Below, piece by piece: positions 32,786 through 42,602 of a DNA stretch of 64,000 nucleotides. The stretch's first letter is position 1, and each line of letters begins with the position of its first letter. The translations under genes were made by a program, and so were the position numbers. The stretch covers positions 1-64,000 of the forward strand of contig CAMVNR010000001.1 of the NCBI GenBank assembly GCA_947168905.1, given 5' to 3'. A model generated the notes under the pieces. That model saw only the letters and a program-made list of their open reading frames with translations, searched no databases and was not told the DNA's origin. This DNA comes from an uncultured Lachnospiraceae bacterium (GTDB lineage: Bacteria; Bacillota; Clostridia; Lachnospirales; Lachnospiraceae).

Positions 32786-34344
32786 TTCTGGTTTCTCCAC
32801 TCGGCCGGGCTGAGTCCGCTGATCTTCCGGAATACCGTCGAGAAATAGGAAATATTGTTATAGCCGAGATTGCTGGCAATATCGCTGATATTCTCGTCCG
32901 TTGACAGAAGGAGTCTCTTTGCTTCGCTGATTCTCAGAAGGTTCACGTATTCGCGCATGTTCATTCCGATCTTTTCACGGAACAGTTTGGAAAGGTAATT
33001 GGGCGTCACATACACGATTTCCGCCAGCTGGTCGCGCGAAAGGTCTTCCCGGTAATGCTTCTGGATAAAGTCCTTTACAATCAGAACCGTATCCATGTTG
33101 TGGGCGCTGTCCTCCAGAAGCGCGATGGTAAGATCGTAGAGGACTCCGGCGCATTCCACCAGATCTCCTACTGATTCCTCCGCCTTCCGGCAGGCTTCCA
33201 GCGCTTTCGGATCCTCCACAAGGCGCGAAGCGGGGATTTTATTGTCCGAAAGGAAGCTTCTGCAGACCTCCGTCAGCTGAAGGAGGGAAAGCCGGAGCAT
33301 CCGCTCGCCGTGCCGGCGTTCGAAGGTGATTCGTTCGCCGTATTCCCTGACAGCCGTCACAAAGCGGCTTCTTAACCGGTCCCGGAGCGCCCGGGTCAGA
33401 AGGTCCTCGTCCAGTTTCGGAATATCGTTCCCCTCTTCCCTGAAATCACCGTAGCGGAACACCAGTCCCGGATGCATCCGCATCGCATAAAGCTCGCGGG
33501 AAGCCTCGATATGGTAGGCGGACAGCTCATACAGCGGCAGGCTTTCACGAAGCATGAACACCGGACAGACACCGAAGAAATCCCTGCAGGTGGCTGCCAG
33601 CTCCTGGCAGATTCCGACAAGTTCCGTCATGGTTTTTTCGCTGTCAGAAACAAAACAGTTCAGTTTCTCAAAGCGTTCCCTGGGCTCAAGAAGCGTATAG
33701 GCGTTTCCGATCCGGCCGGTGAGATTCTCCTCGAAGGTCCTGCCGAGCGAGAAGTCCAGCACCTCTCGCTCCCAGCCGGAGCGCACCGCTTCCTGTGTGT
33801 CCGCAAGCGCAGAGATCACATGCCAGCGGCTGTCCGAACGGAACTTCACATTGTTCCGCTGCAGGAAGCTGTCGATTTTTTCCCGGTCCGAGCCGAAATA
33901 CCCGTCACGGATCTCCCGGAAGCTGCTGTTTAAGACGAGATCCTGATCGGCGGTGGATTCGCTGTGCTGTTTCTTCCTGAAGGAACGGATCATATCCGAA
34001 AGTGCCTCGTGCACTTCGCCGAAATCCAGCGGTTTTGTAAGGTAACGGGACGCGCCGTACCGGATCGCTTCCTTCGCGAACTCAAAGCTTTCAAAGCTTG
34101 TAATAAAGGACAGCTCGCAGGGAAGCTCTTCGTTGTAGATAAAGCGCAGAACCTCGAGCCCCGTATTCTTCGGCATTTCAATATCACAGAGGATCAGTTC
34201 CGGAAGTTCCCGCGCAATCATTTCCATTGCCACTTCGCCATTGTATGCCCGGAGTATTTTCCGGATGCCGAGTTCCTGGCAGTCGATCTGGCTCTGAAGC
34301 ACATCGATCGTGGAAATATCATCATCGCAGATGAGAAGCTTCAT
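32782..34344 (-). CDS. YesN-type response regulator with AraC DNA-binding domain
   Basis: A 520-residue regulator. The N-terminal receiver domain has the acidic pocket CDDD (7-10), phospho-acceptor Asp in LILCDIEMP (about 55) and Lys in YLTKPLD (about 106). A long middle region follows, then an AraC-type double helix-turn-helix at about 415-518 (LAEIVYVTPNYLSKLFREKIG, then ISDIASNLGYNNISYFSTVFRK). It would activate genes when phosphorylated by the YesM-like kinase encoded just upstream with a 4-base overlap. The adjacent importer 1 operon is the likely target. Confidence 0.94.
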   Translation of the reverse strand: MKLLICDDDISTIDVLQSQIDCQELGIRKILRAYNGEVAMEMIARELPELILCDIEMPKNTGLEVLRFIYNEELPCELSFITSFESFEFAKEAIRYGASRYLTKPLDFGEVHEALSDMIRSFRKKQHSESTADQDLVLNSSFREIRDGYFGSDREKIDSFLQRNNVKFRSDSRWHVISALADTQEAVRSGWEREVLDFSLGRTFEENLTGRIGNAYTLLEPRERFEKLNCFVSDSEKTMTELVGICQELAATCRDFFGVCPVFMLRESLPLYELSAYHIEASRELYAMRMHPGLVFRYGDFREEGNDIPKLDEDLLTRALRDRLRSRFVTAVREYGERITFERRHGERMLRLSLLQLTEVCRSFLSDNKIPASRLVEDPKALEACRKAEESVGDLVECAGVLYDLTIALLEDSAHNMDTVLIVKDFIQKHYREDLSRDQLAEIVYVTPNYLSKLFREKIGMNMREYVNLLRISEAKRLLLSTDENISDIASNLGYNNISYFSTVFRKISGLSPAEWRNQK

Positions 34345-36080
34345 AGGTTTCTCCTTGCATCATTTTTAGCATCAATTTCCGAGGGAATCAGGATGTCGGC
34401 ACAGGCGCCGCCCTCGGGAAGGTTGGAAAGGACCAGAAGGTCCGCGCGTTTATAGGTCAGACGCAGCGTATGCGCGGCGTTGCTGAGCCCGATATGGTTC
34501 CTTGTGTTGAAGACGAGGTCGGTATCGTTCCGGTTCTCCAGGACTTCTTCGGAATAGCCGGGTCCGTTGTCACTGATCCGTATCCTGCAGCCCTCCGGCA
34601 CCTTCCGGCAGTCGATCGTGATCTTCAGCTCCCGGTACAGATCCATTGCGTGCTTGAAGCTGTTCTCAATAATCGTGAACATGACGAGAAGCGGAATCCG
34701 GGTGTCGCGGGCTTCTTCATCACAGTGAACTTCGGCAGTCACGCTTCCGGGGAAGCGGATCTGCTGCATGGTAATGTAATTCTGGATATGGCTGAGCTCT
34801 TCGCCCACCGTCGTGAAATCGCTCTGCATCTCCAGCATATAGCGCATGTACTTTGCCAGGACAGAGCAATATTTGCGGATATCCTCCTGCCGTCCCTGGT
34901 AGGTCATGTTGCTGATCGTCGTGACCGCGTTCAGGTAGAAATGCGGTTTGATCTGGGCGCGCAGGAGGTGAAGCTTATCTTCCTGCTCCCGCTTCATGCG
35001 TTCATACTGTTCCTTCTGGGCTTCCTCGATCCGCCCGGACATTTCATTGAAGCTGTCGGTCAGCTCCTGGAACTCCCGGTTCTCCGGCTCCGTTTCAATC
35101 CGGTAGCCGTAATTGCCCTGCCGGACTTCGGAGAGTGCTCCCATGACGTTTCGCGTCGGCCGGATAATGTCCCGGTTCATAAAGGCCATGAACAGAAGCA
35201 GCAGCCCAAGGCTTAAGAGACTGAAGCTCATCAGGAGAAATACGCTGTTCCATGAGATCCGCTGCTGCAGCGTCGCCCGGTCGACCGACAGGATGAACTC
35301 TCCCGCGAGAAGGTCCATTTCCGCGCGGCTGGAGAGAAAGCGCCGGCTCTCTTTAAAATGTCCGCTCTCATCCACCAGACCTTCGTCTTCGCTGTCATAG
35401 GACTGGCAGAAGAATACCTGCTCCGCCGTTTCGATCATCTGTACCGGCGCCTCTCCGACAACCGGCGTAATGGACTCAATCGGATAGTGCGTAAGCGCGG
35501 TCCCGGCTGTCAGAATGTATTTCCCGAGGACGACAGTTTTAATCAGATAGGCCTCGTCGTCCTTCTTCGCGATATCCCAGGCAGGGTCGCGGAAGCTTCT
35601 CGAGTTCCCCGGGATATACGCCGCGGTCATTCTCTTCAGCCCGGAGACCCGGATGCTCGGGACCAGGCTGTTCGCGTTAAACAGATACAGGTCCGACTCG
35701 CTGTCCATCAGGCAGAAAAAGTCGATCCGGGGATTGGAGATCATCTTGTTGGACATGGTCTCATAGATGTCGCTTTTCAGTGTCGCCTTCATCATCTCCG
35801 AGCCGGTGCGGAGCTCCGTTTTGCTGTATATCATAATCAGAATCTCGTGCAGGCTCTCATTGATCGATTCGAGTTCGGTGTCGACAGTGCGCACCCAGAT
35901 CCGGGCGGCGTTGTCGTTTTCATCGGCTGCCTGACGCTGAAGCGCCTTGATATACGTCAGATTCATATAAATCTGAAGCGCCAGATTCACCGCGAAAATC
36001 AGCACAAGGAATAAAAGCGCCGTTCTGATCCAGGACCGCCGCGGTTTCTTTCTGTTCGTACTGTTTTTCGCGTCTCCCAT
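34341..36080 (-). CDS. YesM-type sensor histidine kinase
   Basis: A 579-residue membrane kinase. One helix near residues 16-38 and a second near 275-300 enclose an outer sensor domain of about 230 residues; a HAMP linker follows (RPTRNVMGALSEVRQGNYGYRI). The His_kinase domain of PF06580 type has the phospho-His in RAQIKPHFYLNAV, and the ATPase domain has IIENSFKHAM (N box) and RISDNGPGYS (G1). This class senses external carbohydrates or their binding proteins. It overlaps the response regulator gene by four bases and lies 50 bases after the SASA esterase gene. Confidence 0.94.
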   Translation of the reverse strand: MGDAKNSTNRKKPRRSWIRTALLFLVLIFAVNLALQIYMNLTYIKALQRQAADENDNAARIWVRTVDTELESINESLHEILIMIYSKTELRTGSEMMKATLKSDIYETMSNKMISNPRIDFFCLMDSESDLYLFNANSLVPSIRVSGLKRMTAAYIPGNSRSFRDPAWDIAKKDDEAYLIKTVVLGKYILTAGTALTHYPIESITPVVGEAPVQMIETAEQVFFCQSYDSEDEGLVDESGHFKESRRFLSSRAEMDLLAGEFILSVDRATLQQRISWNSVFLLMSFSLLSLGLLLLFMAFMNRDIIRPTRNVMGALSEVRQGNYGYRIETEPENREFQELTDSFNEMSGRIEEAQKEQYERMKREQEDKLHLLRAQIKPHFYLNAVTTISNMTYQGRQEDIRKYCSVLAKYMRYMLEMQSDFTTVGEELSHIQNYITMQQIRFPGSVTAEVHCDEEARDTRIPLLVMFTIIENSFKHAMDLYRELKITIDCRKVPEGCRIRISDNGPGYSEEVLENRNDTDLVFNTRNHIGLSNAAHTLRLTYKRADLLVLSNLPEGGACADILIPSEIDAKNDARRNL

Positions 36081-36130
36081 GACTATTTATTTTCCTCGCT
36101 CCGATTTTATGGTTCCGGTCTCAATGTGCT

Positions 36131-37684
36131 TCAGACGGCCGGGGTATGGAAGGGGAAGACCGGAAGGCCCTCGGTATCAAACAGGAAGCCCCGGCAGTAA
36201 TTTTTCTCCGCGTACGATATGGTCACTTCTCCGGCGGTTTCAAATGCGCTGTCACGAAGGACCAGCTCGCTGCCTTCAACAAGCACCTCCGGCTGTACTT
36301 CTTTTCCGTCCGCGATAACAGTCAGACTGCCTTCTGAATCCTCAATGCCGCGGTTAATGACGAGACCCTCGGCAGCGTTCAGGAAGCGGATCCTGACACA
36401 GTCTCCTTTTCTTTCTGCCGATTCGAATTCCGGGGAATCCGCCTTGATGTCTTTACCGTAAATATACTTCAGCGCGAGACGCGAAAGACGTTCGCCCGCC
36501 TTTCTTTTATCACGGAAATGAATGTTGATGTCATCTCCGAGGTCCATAATGCACACATCCTTCGCCTTCGGCATCGAAAGCGAGCTTTCATGCTGCAGAG
36601 AGCGGATCAGCGGATACTTCTTCGCTGCGGTTTGTCCTCTCCCGCCGAAGGGCGCAAGGTCCACCTGATAGAAAGGAAGCTCCTCGTCCCACAGCTTCCG
36701 CCAGGAACGGATCACCGCTTTCATCGATTCGCCGTAAAATTCCTGCCAGCCGCGGTAGTCGTCATCCTCTCCCTGGTACCATATAAAGCCTGCCAGCGCA
36801 TAGGGCGCGATTTTTTGAAGCATTGTCTCATAGAGTCCCGCGGGGCGGATCGCCGCGCGCGGTCCCGGAACATAGGGAGAATAGACGGGCATCGGCATCG
36901 GCACCGGGTTTTTCTCCATCATTTCGGCAAACTCCTTCAAACCGATCCCCATCATGAAATTGTCCATACGGGCCTTCATTTCCGGCGGCGCGGGGGGAAC
37001 CGGCTTTTCGGAAGCCTCGAAATATTCCCGGAGGTTCAGCTTACACAGCACATCCTCATACCAGTCGAGAACCGGCTTCATCTCAGGCGTATTCTGGATT
37101 TCCTCCATGGAAGCCCAGGCGGCGGCAGGGGTTCCGCCCCAGTTGCAGGCGATCATTCCGACCGGAACGCCGAGCTCTTTTCTCAGGATTTTTGCCATGT
37201 AAAGAGGGATGGCTCCAAACTGCGCCCTGTTTTCACGGCTGTCCCATCTGCGCCAGAAGCCCCACTCGGAGCAGTCCGTTAAGTTCTCTGCGCCGTCAAA
37301 ATTCAGCTGCGGCGCAGTGTACATCCGAAGCAGCGGGTCCTCTTCTGTAAGGTACTCCTCTTCGGCACCGACATCGTATTTCAGCAGGAACTCCATGTTG
37401 GACTGTCCGCCGCACAAAAACACTTCTCCGACCGCGCAGTCCGTGAAACAGATTTTCTCTCCGGTCGCCTTCGACTCCGCCGAGAACGAAATCTTCTCAG
37501 TCGCTTTAATCGGCGGAAATTCAGCCCTGAAAAGCCCCTGTTCGCTGCACACGGTCTCCACAAAAAGTTCGCCGATACGTACAGTTATCCGGTCCTTTTT
37601 CACGCTTTTCCCCCAGACAGGAAGCTTCTTTCCCTGCTGAAGCACCATTCCTTCACCGAAAATCCGCGGAAGTTCCAGTTTCAT
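36131..37684 (-). CDS. Sialate O-acetylesterase-like (SASA/SGNH) esterase
   Basis: A 517-residue enzyme of the SASA family (PF03629 type). It has an N-terminal jelly-roll (IFGEGMVLQQGKKLPVWG), nucleophile Ser in VFLCGGQSNMEF, ACNWGGTPAAAW, FIWYQGEDD (usually WYQGE) and DDINIHFRDKRKAGERL with the catalytic His, then a C-terminal beta domain. These enzymes remove acetyl groups from sialic acid or hemicellulose sugars. No signal peptide is visible. The start at 37684 follows AAAGGAGAG. It heads the operon with the YesM/YesN genes, so an esterase and its sensor system are expressed together. Confidence 0.9.
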   Translation of the reverse strand: MKLELPRIFGEGMVLQQGKKLPVWGKSVKKDRITVRIGELFVETVCSEQGLFRAEFPPIKATEKISFSAESKATGEKICFTDCAVGEVFLCGGQSNMEFLLKYDVGAEEEYLTEEDPLLRMYTAPQLNFDGAENLTDCSEWGFWRRWDSRENRAQFGAIPLYMAKILRKELGVPVGMIACNWGGTPAAAWASMEEIQNTPEMKPVLDWYEDVLCKLNLREYFEASEKPVPPAPPEMKARMDNFMMGIGLKEFAEMMEKNPVPMPMPVYSPYVPGPRAAIRPAGLYETMLQKIAPYALAGFIWYQGEDDDYRGWQEFYGESMKAVIRSWRKLWDEELPFYQVDLAPFGGRGQTAAKKYPLIRSLQHESSLSMPKAKDVCIMDLGDDINIHFRDKRKAGERLSRLALKYIYGKDIKADSPEFESAERKGDCVRIRFLNAAEGLVINRGIEDSEGSLTVIADGKEVQPEVLVEGSELVLRDSAFETAGEVTISYAEKNYCRGFLFDTEGLPVFPFHTPAV

Positions 37685-37745
37685 TGCTCTCTCCTTTATC
37701 ATTCAGTTTCTCATGCAAAAGCGCAGGCTTCTCCTGCCCCATTTT

Positions 37746-37774
37746 ATTTTATCCGTTCCGGGCCGGATGATCAA
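37746..37774 (-). promoter_or_regulatory. sigma-A promoter of the SASA esterase-YesM-YesN operon
   Basis: -35 TTGATC (37769-37774), a 17-base spacer and -10 TAAAAT (37746-37751), about 60 bases before the ATG. The gap 37685-38078 also holds the divergent promoter at 37926-37934 and nothing else I can support. Confidence 0.6.
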
Positions 37775-37925
37775 TAGAAAAAAACCGGGAATCATAAAAA
37801 AATGTATATGCGAAGCTGGCGGGACAGCCGCTCTGGCGCCTCCGAATTCTGACGGAATCCGTAAAGATTAAGTTAAAAATTTCAAATACCGTGTACTTTT
37901 TCCCAAGTATTCCGCCCGGGAAGCA

Positions 37926-37934
37926 TGCTATACT
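37926..37934 (+). promoter_or_regulatory. Extended -10 promoter of the lone hydrolase gene
   Basis: TGC-TATACT on the plus strand with no good -35, as is usual for extended -10 promoters. Transcription would begin near 37941, giving a leader of about 140 bases. Confidence 0.5.
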
Positions 37935-38078
37935 TATCATATGTACAGCGTAATGCATCCGGCAGCGGTCGTTACGCGGATGCTTCTTTTTTCACAGCGC
38001 CGATATATGAAAAGCATGGTATCAACCGGCGGCAGGAGCACTGGAAACTGCCATAATAACAAAGGGAGGAAGAGCTTA

Positions 38079-39152
38079 ATGGACGACAATGTAAAGAAGA
38101 AATACGAGGAAATGCGAAAGGCCATGCTGGCCTTCAACAAAGAATTCGGCGGAGAAATCAACAAGGCCATCCCGAAGTATGAGGACCCGACGCGTTATCC
38201 CGTCGACAAGCTGGTGGAGCTTTTCAAATTCCAGTGGAAGTTCCGCGAACCGGGACATACGCAGGAGGAAAAGGACGCGCTGAAAAAGGAATTTGCCGCA
38301 ATGCGCGACGCGATCGAACTTCTTCCGGACGCTCCGGAGCGCGTCTATCTCTATAAAGAAGGCAGCATACCCTCCGAAACCGTATACACCGACAACTCGG
38401 AGCACCAGTATGATCATGAGCCGGATTTCAGGCCGTACTACCTGGAAATGCTGATTCCGGAGGATAAAGAACCGATCGGCGGGATCGTGCTTGTAGCCGG
38501 CGGCTCCCACGGCGCGGGAACCATGAATGAGTGCTACGAAGTCGGCCTCGAATTCAACGAACTCGGCTACCAGTGCTTCATCCTGCAGTGCCGCCCGAAT
38601 ATGTGCCCCTGGTCAAGGCTGGAAACCGCAGCAGACGCTTCCCGCTGCTTCCGGCTGATCCGGAAAAACGCCGAAAAATACCGTCTGAAGAAGGACCGCC
38701 TCGCCTACGCCGGGTTCAGCAACGGCGGTGTCACGGGCGACGCCTGCATCGAATTCTTCTCGGAAGGCCAGAAAATTCAGGATTATTTCCCGGATTATGT
38801 GCCTGACGAAGCCGACGCAGAGTACGGCGCCGAAAACGCCTATCTCTGTGTCTACGGCGCGCGCCACCTCGGCACCGAGCTTTCCCGTCCGGACTTTAAG
38901 TACCCGCCGACCTTCTTCGCGATCGGCCGGAAGGACTTCGGCTGCATCGCAAACATGAACGGACTCCTGCCCTGGCTTCTTGAGAAGGAAGTTCCGGTGG
39001 AAATCCATACCTTCGCCGGCCATCCGCACGGCTACGCGGGCTGGAAGATCATCGACGGAAAGGGCGACTACAATTTCGACCTCTGGATTACGCACGCAGA
39101 CGTATTCTTAAGAGATCTTTTTGTCGGCTACGATCCGAAGCTCTTCGGATAA
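38079..39152 (+). CDS. Alpha/beta hydrolase, cytosolic, substrate unknown
   Basis: A 357-residue esterase-like protein flanked by a divergent minus-strand operon and a convergent one. About 120 N-terminal residues, helical and charged, precede the hydrolase core: GGIVLVAGGSHGAG (oxyanion loop), RLAYAGFSNGGVTGDA (nucleophile Ser in GFSNGG), AIGRKDFG (acid) and FAGHPHGYAGW (catalytic His). No signal peptide. The start at 38079 (MDDNVK) has GGAGG 9 bases upstream; longer frames back to 37941 lack one. It ends at a strong bidirectional terminator and is a single-gene unit. Confidence 0.8.
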   Translation: MDDNVKKKYEEMRKAMLAFNKEFGGEINKAIPKYEDPTRYPVDKLVELFKFQWKFREPGHTQEEKDALKKEFAAMRDAIELLPDAPERVYLYKEGSIPSETVYTDNSEHQYDHEPDFRPYYLEMLIPEDKEPIGGIVLVAGGSHGAGTMNECYEVGLEFNELGYQCFILQCRPNMCPWSRLETAADASRCFRLIRKNAEKYRLKKDRLAYAGFSNGGVTGDACIEFFSEGQKIQDYFPDYVPDEADAEYGAENAYLCVYGARHLGTELSRPDFKYPPTFFAIGRKDFGCIANMNGLLPWLLEKEVPVEIHTFAGHPHGYAGWKIIDGKGDYNFDLWITHADVFLRDLFVGYDPKLFG

Positions 39153-39176
39153 TGTTTTCCCGAATACTTCGGCGTG

Positions 39177-39210
39177 AAAAATCCCCGGGGAATCTTTCCC
39201 GGGGATTTTT
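39177..39210. terminator. Bidirectional terminator between converging units
   Basis: A 13-bp perfect stem, AAAAATCCCCGGG (39177-39189) with CCCGGGGATTTTT (39198-39210), loop of 8. It serves the plus-strand hydrolase and the end of the long minus-strand cluster. Confidence 0.88.
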
Positions 39211-39257
39211 CTGCGATCGGGACCGGCTTTTCTTAAGCGTCCGTCAGGCAAACGCTT

Positions 39258-41627
39258 TTACAGACCGAGCTGTGTCAGCATTTCCTTCATTTTCGCCGTC
39301 CAGACGTCATGTCCTTTCTTATTCAGGTGAATCCGGTCGATCCGGTACAGCGCCGGGTTGAAATACCTGCCGTCCGAGGTCCTTAAGCTTTCCGGCCCCT
39401 CATCCGTCAGCATCTCATCCGTCGCGTCCATAAAATACATCCTGTCGGTGGATTCGCACATTTCCTTCAGAAGCTCGTTGGTCTTCACCGTCGCGTCCCA
39501 GAACTGCGTCCGTCCGGGAAGCGGGAGGCCGGAGCAGACAATGAGCTTCGTTTCAGGCATATTATCCAGGAAGAGACTGTACATTTTCTTCTTGTTCTCC
39601 AGAATGGTCTCAAGGGGAATTCCGGAAGCGATATCATTCGAGCCCGTCTGGAAGAATACTGCAGCCGGCCGGTAAGGATACAGAAGCCGCGGCGCGTAGA
39701 GGATCATGTCGTCATCGATGCACCCGCCCATTCCGTGGTTCTGGGCTCTCCAGGGCTTCATGTCCTCCTCAAGGGAATACCAGAAGGTGATATTCGAGGG
39801 CCCGTAGAAGATGATGCTGCCCGGGTTCACCGGATACTGCTCCTCGATCATGCGGACAACACTTTCCTGTTCGGAAGGATCCCTTGTCCACCGGTAGCGC
39901 GGGCCGTCGGGATCAATATCGACGCCGAACTCCCGGACCTCCTGACGGTTTTTCCGGCGGAATTTCCCGCCCGCGATCATGAGGTCAATGAGCAGCTCCG
40001 TACGGTTCTCGTCCGTGATCAGGGACGACAGCGGCATTTTCTTCTCTTCATCCGAAAGCGCCGTAAAGTGTTTCCCGATTGCCTCGGAGAAATACGGCAT
40101 TCCGGCAAAGATGCCCACCGGGAAGGAGAGATGCGAAAGATCGCCGAAGGTTTGATAAACCCCGGAAAGCTTCTCAATCTCCGGCACATGGCGCTCTTCC
40201 ATCCGGAAATCGTCCGCTTCCCGGATCGACATCGTCAAGGGACTCTCCTTCGTAAACGGCGTCCACACAGGGAGCCCTTCGCCGTTCGGGTTTCCGGTTT
40301 TCGCAAAATTCGTCCAGATCTTCATCATCCGGCGGCTGAGCGCCTCTTCCTTCTCGCCCACCTCCCGGTGAAACTTTGAGAGTGTGTGGAATACGAAGAA
40401 CTGGTCGTCCCCGTGCGAGGCAAAGCCGGAATGCGGCATCGGATGGTCAAAGCTTGCCAGATAGACCGGTTTTTTCGGCTGCCCGGCCTGAAGCTCTGCC
40501 CAGGCAAGCTGTGCCGCCTTCATTTCATAAACCTCGCACCACTCGGCATATTTCATCGCCTCTTCATCCGTCGAAGGGTCCACCGTCGATCCGAAAATCT
40601 GCGTCCGTTCGCCGAAGACGTGATCGTTGAAATTCTCTACGGTAACCTTTTCTTTGACCGGCCAGCGGATTTCATTCGCCGTCGTTGAGAGAATGTAATC
40701 AAGATCCGCCTGTTCCCCGCGACGGACCATCTCATCCATTTCCGCGGGCAGCGCCCAGCCGTCTCCCGTGATATTGAACTGTTTGCGGAAGGATTCATAC
40801 AGGGCCTCAAGCTCAGATGCGGGAATCTGCCGCATTTCTTCCATGCTGTTCTTCCCGCAGTACCGGACGAATTCTTCGCCGCGCTTCTTCAGCGCGTGGT
40901 ATTCGAGGCTGTAGTTTGGATTGAGTCCGCCGGCGCTGTGGATAATCACATGCTGCACGAGCCCCGAGGAAAGCGGCGAGCAGGCAATGCCCTGGCAGGA
41001 CCTTCCGCCGCCGGAACAGCCGAAGATCGTCACATTGTCCGGATCACCGCCAAACGCCGCAATATTCTCCTTCACCCACCTCAGGGACAGGATCTGGTCC
41101 TGCAGGCCGTAGTTTCCCGAAGAATGGTGCTCATTCTCCTCCTCGAGCGCTGCATGTCCGAAATATCCGAAAACGCCCGTCCGGTAGTTGACCGTCACGA
41201 GGACAACACCGTACCGGCACAGCGTCTCGCCGTCGAAAATAATATCGTCCGAGGTCCCGCCCTGTAAGCCCCCGCCGTAGAACCAGACCATAACAGGAAG
41301 GCGCTCGTCCCCGCTGGCGGCCGGTGTCCAGACATTTAGGGAAAGGCAGTCCTCCGACATGCGAAGCGGTCTTGGCGGAACAGGGTTCTCTTTCAGCATT
41401 TTCTGGAAATACGGGCTGTCTGTATTGTCCCGCTGGAAGCAGCTGAAGCCAAAATCACTGCATTCTCTTACGCCCTCCCAGCCTTCCGCAGGGACCGGCG
41501 CATGCCAGCGAAGCTCTTTTTCGGCAGGCTTTGCATACGGAATTCCGAGAAAGCTTGTGATTCCGGGGGCGTTCGTTTCCTGGCCGCGGACCCGACCGGT
41601 CAGGATCGTTGTCTCAAGTATTGCCAT
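39258..41627 (-). CDS. Type-B carboxylesterase fused to an SGNH hydrolase
   Basis: A 789-residue bifunctional protein without a signal peptide. Residues 1-480 are a type-B carboxylesterase: EDCLSLNVW, VWFYGGGLQGG (oxyanion), nucleophile elbow FGCSGGG (Ser205; the usual GESAGG is changed on both sides of the Ser) and SHGDDQFFVF with the His. Residues about 575-789 are an SGNH domain: IIFYGPSNITFW (block I, GPSN in place of GDS), FFQTGSNDIASG (block III) and DRIHLNKKGHDVW (Asp and His). The fusion suggests two different ester bonds on one substrate. The start at 41627 follows AAAGGAG. It is the last gene of the minus-strand cluster before the terminator at 39177-39210. Confidence 0.88.
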   Translation of the reverse strand: MAILETTILTGRVRGQETNAPGITSFLGIPYAKPAEKELRWHAPVPAEGWEGVRECSDFGFSCFQRDNTDSPYFQKMLKENPVPPRPLRMSEDCLSLNVWTPAASGDERLPVMVWFYGGGLQGGTSDDIIFDGETLCRYGVVLVTVNYRTGVFGYFGHAALEEENEHHSSGNYGLQDQILSLRWVKENIAAFGGDPDNVTIFGCSGGGRSCQGIACSPLSSGLVQHVIIHSAGGLNPNYSLEYHALKKRGEEFVRYCGKNSMEEMRQIPASELEALYESFRKQFNITGDGWALPAEMDEMVRRGEQADLDYILSTTANEIRWPVKEKVTVENFNDHVFGERTQIFGSTVDPSTDEEAMKYAEWCEVYEMKAAQLAWAELQAGQPKKPVYLASFDHPMPHSGFASHGDDQFFVFHTLSKFHREVGEKEEALSRRMMKIWTNFAKTGNPNGEGLPVWTPFTKESPLTMSIREADDFRMEERHVPEIEKLSGVYQTFGDLSHLSFPVGIFAGMPYFSEAIGKHFTALSDEEKKMPLSSLITDENRTELLIDLMIAGGKFRRKNRQEVREFGVDIDPDGPRYRWTRDPSEQESVVRMIEEQYPVNPGSIIFYGPSNITFWYSLEEDMKPWRAQNHGMGGCIDDDMILYAPRLLYPYRPAAVFFQTGSNDIASGIPLETILENKKKMYSLFLDNMPETKLIVCSGLPLPGRTQFWDATVKTNELLKEMCESTDRMYFMDATDEMLTDEGPESLRTSDGRYFNPALYRIDRIHLNKKGHDVWTAKMKEMLTQLGL

Positions 41628-41658
41628 TGGTTTTCTCCTTTGATCTATAAACACGAAG

Positions 41659-41697
41659 CGGCGCCTGCAGCATCCGCATGAAATGCTCCAGGCGCCG
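41659..41697 (-). terminator. Strong hairpin between two esterase genes
   Basis: CGGCGCCTG (41659-41667) pairs with CAGGCGCCG (41689-41697), extended by an AGCAT/ATGCT inner helix. It lies just after the stop of the esterase at 41706. Only a weak T-rich tail follows on the minus strand, so it may be leaky. Confidence 0.55.
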
Positions 41698-41705
41698 TTA
41701 TTCTA

Positions 41706-42494
41706 TCAGGACAGCGCCCACACAATCGCAGGCTCCAGCCATTCGTTCCAGAATTTCCAGTTGTGAATCCCGGGCGAAGTGTGGAATTCATGCTTTACGC
41801 CCTGTTCTGTAAGGAAGGCGTCAAGTGCCCGGTTCGCTTCAATCAGGAAGTCTTCCGAGCCGCAGGCGAGGAAGAACTCCGGAAGCGGCCGTCCCGCTAA
41901 GATACGCTTCTTCACGAGGACTTCGGGACTTGCTTCTGTTTCAGGCGCATTCTTAAGATCTCCGAAAATGTGCTCGTAGTACGCCCGGTTTGCCACCTTA
42001 TTCCCCTCGTCCGTAATCTCCGGAAGGCCGTTCACAATCAGTGCGCTCGAAAGCCCGATCACCTTTTTGTAGCTGTCAAACTGCAGACCGGTATGAATTG
42101 CGCCGAAGCCGCCCATCGATAAACCGCCGATGATGCAGTTTTCGGGTGAAACGTCGAGCCCGAATGCGCGGGAAGCGTAGGCAAGAAGCTCCTTCCCGAC
42201 ATAGCTTGCGTACTGCTCGCCGGTGCCCTCAAGATCCAGGTAGAAGCTGTTTCGGCCGTTCGGCATCAGCACCGCCAGATTGTATTCCTGGGAAAGCTCG
42301 CGGATGCGGGATCCGGTCACCCAGTCCGCCGCGTTTCCGCTGTAGCCGTGCAGCAGCACCAGGACCTTCGCAGGACGCTTATAGTGCTCGTTCATCTCCG
42401 CCATAAACGGCGGGACGTCATTCGGCAGGACCGCATAGAGTTCTGTCTGCCCCGAAAGGGACTGAGAATAAAAATCAACATGTACCAGTGCCAT
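41706..42494 (-). CDS. PF00756-type esterase (tributyrin/feruloyl esterase group)
   Basis: A 262-residue cytosolic esterase. VLVLLHGYSGNAADW gives the oxyanion region, CIIGGLSMGGFGAIH the nucleophile Ser (GLSMGG), LACGSEDFL the Asp and TSPGIHNWKFWNEWL the His. Size and motifs match small Firmicutes acyl esterases of the esterase-D/tributyrin-esterase type. The start at 42494 follows GGAGG. It resembles the esterase at 58909-59718 in order and length, so the two are probably paralogues at opposite ends of the cluster. The 108-base gap upstream contains a TTGACA but no matching -10. Confidence 0.9.
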   Translation of the reverse strand: MALVHVDFYSQSLSGQTELYAVLPNDVPPFMAEMNEHYKRPAKVLVLLHGYSGNAADWVTGSRIRELSQEYNLAVLMPNGRNSFYLDLEGTGEQYASYVGKELLAYASRAFGLDVSPENCIIGGLSMGGFGAIHTGLQFDSYKKVIGLSSALIVNGLPEITDEGNKVANRAYYEHIFGDLKNAPETEASPEVLVKKRILAGRPLPEFFLACGSEDFLIEANRALDAFLTEQGVKHEFHTSPGIHNWKFWNEWLEPAIVWALS

Positions 42495-42602
42495 GGCATA
42501 TCCTCCTGTGTAAATGTTCTGTTCTGTGCGAAACACATTTCGTTTGTCAAATACGTCCGAAAAAGAGAACGCGGTCCTTCGCTGTCTGTAAGGGGAGCGC
42601 GG

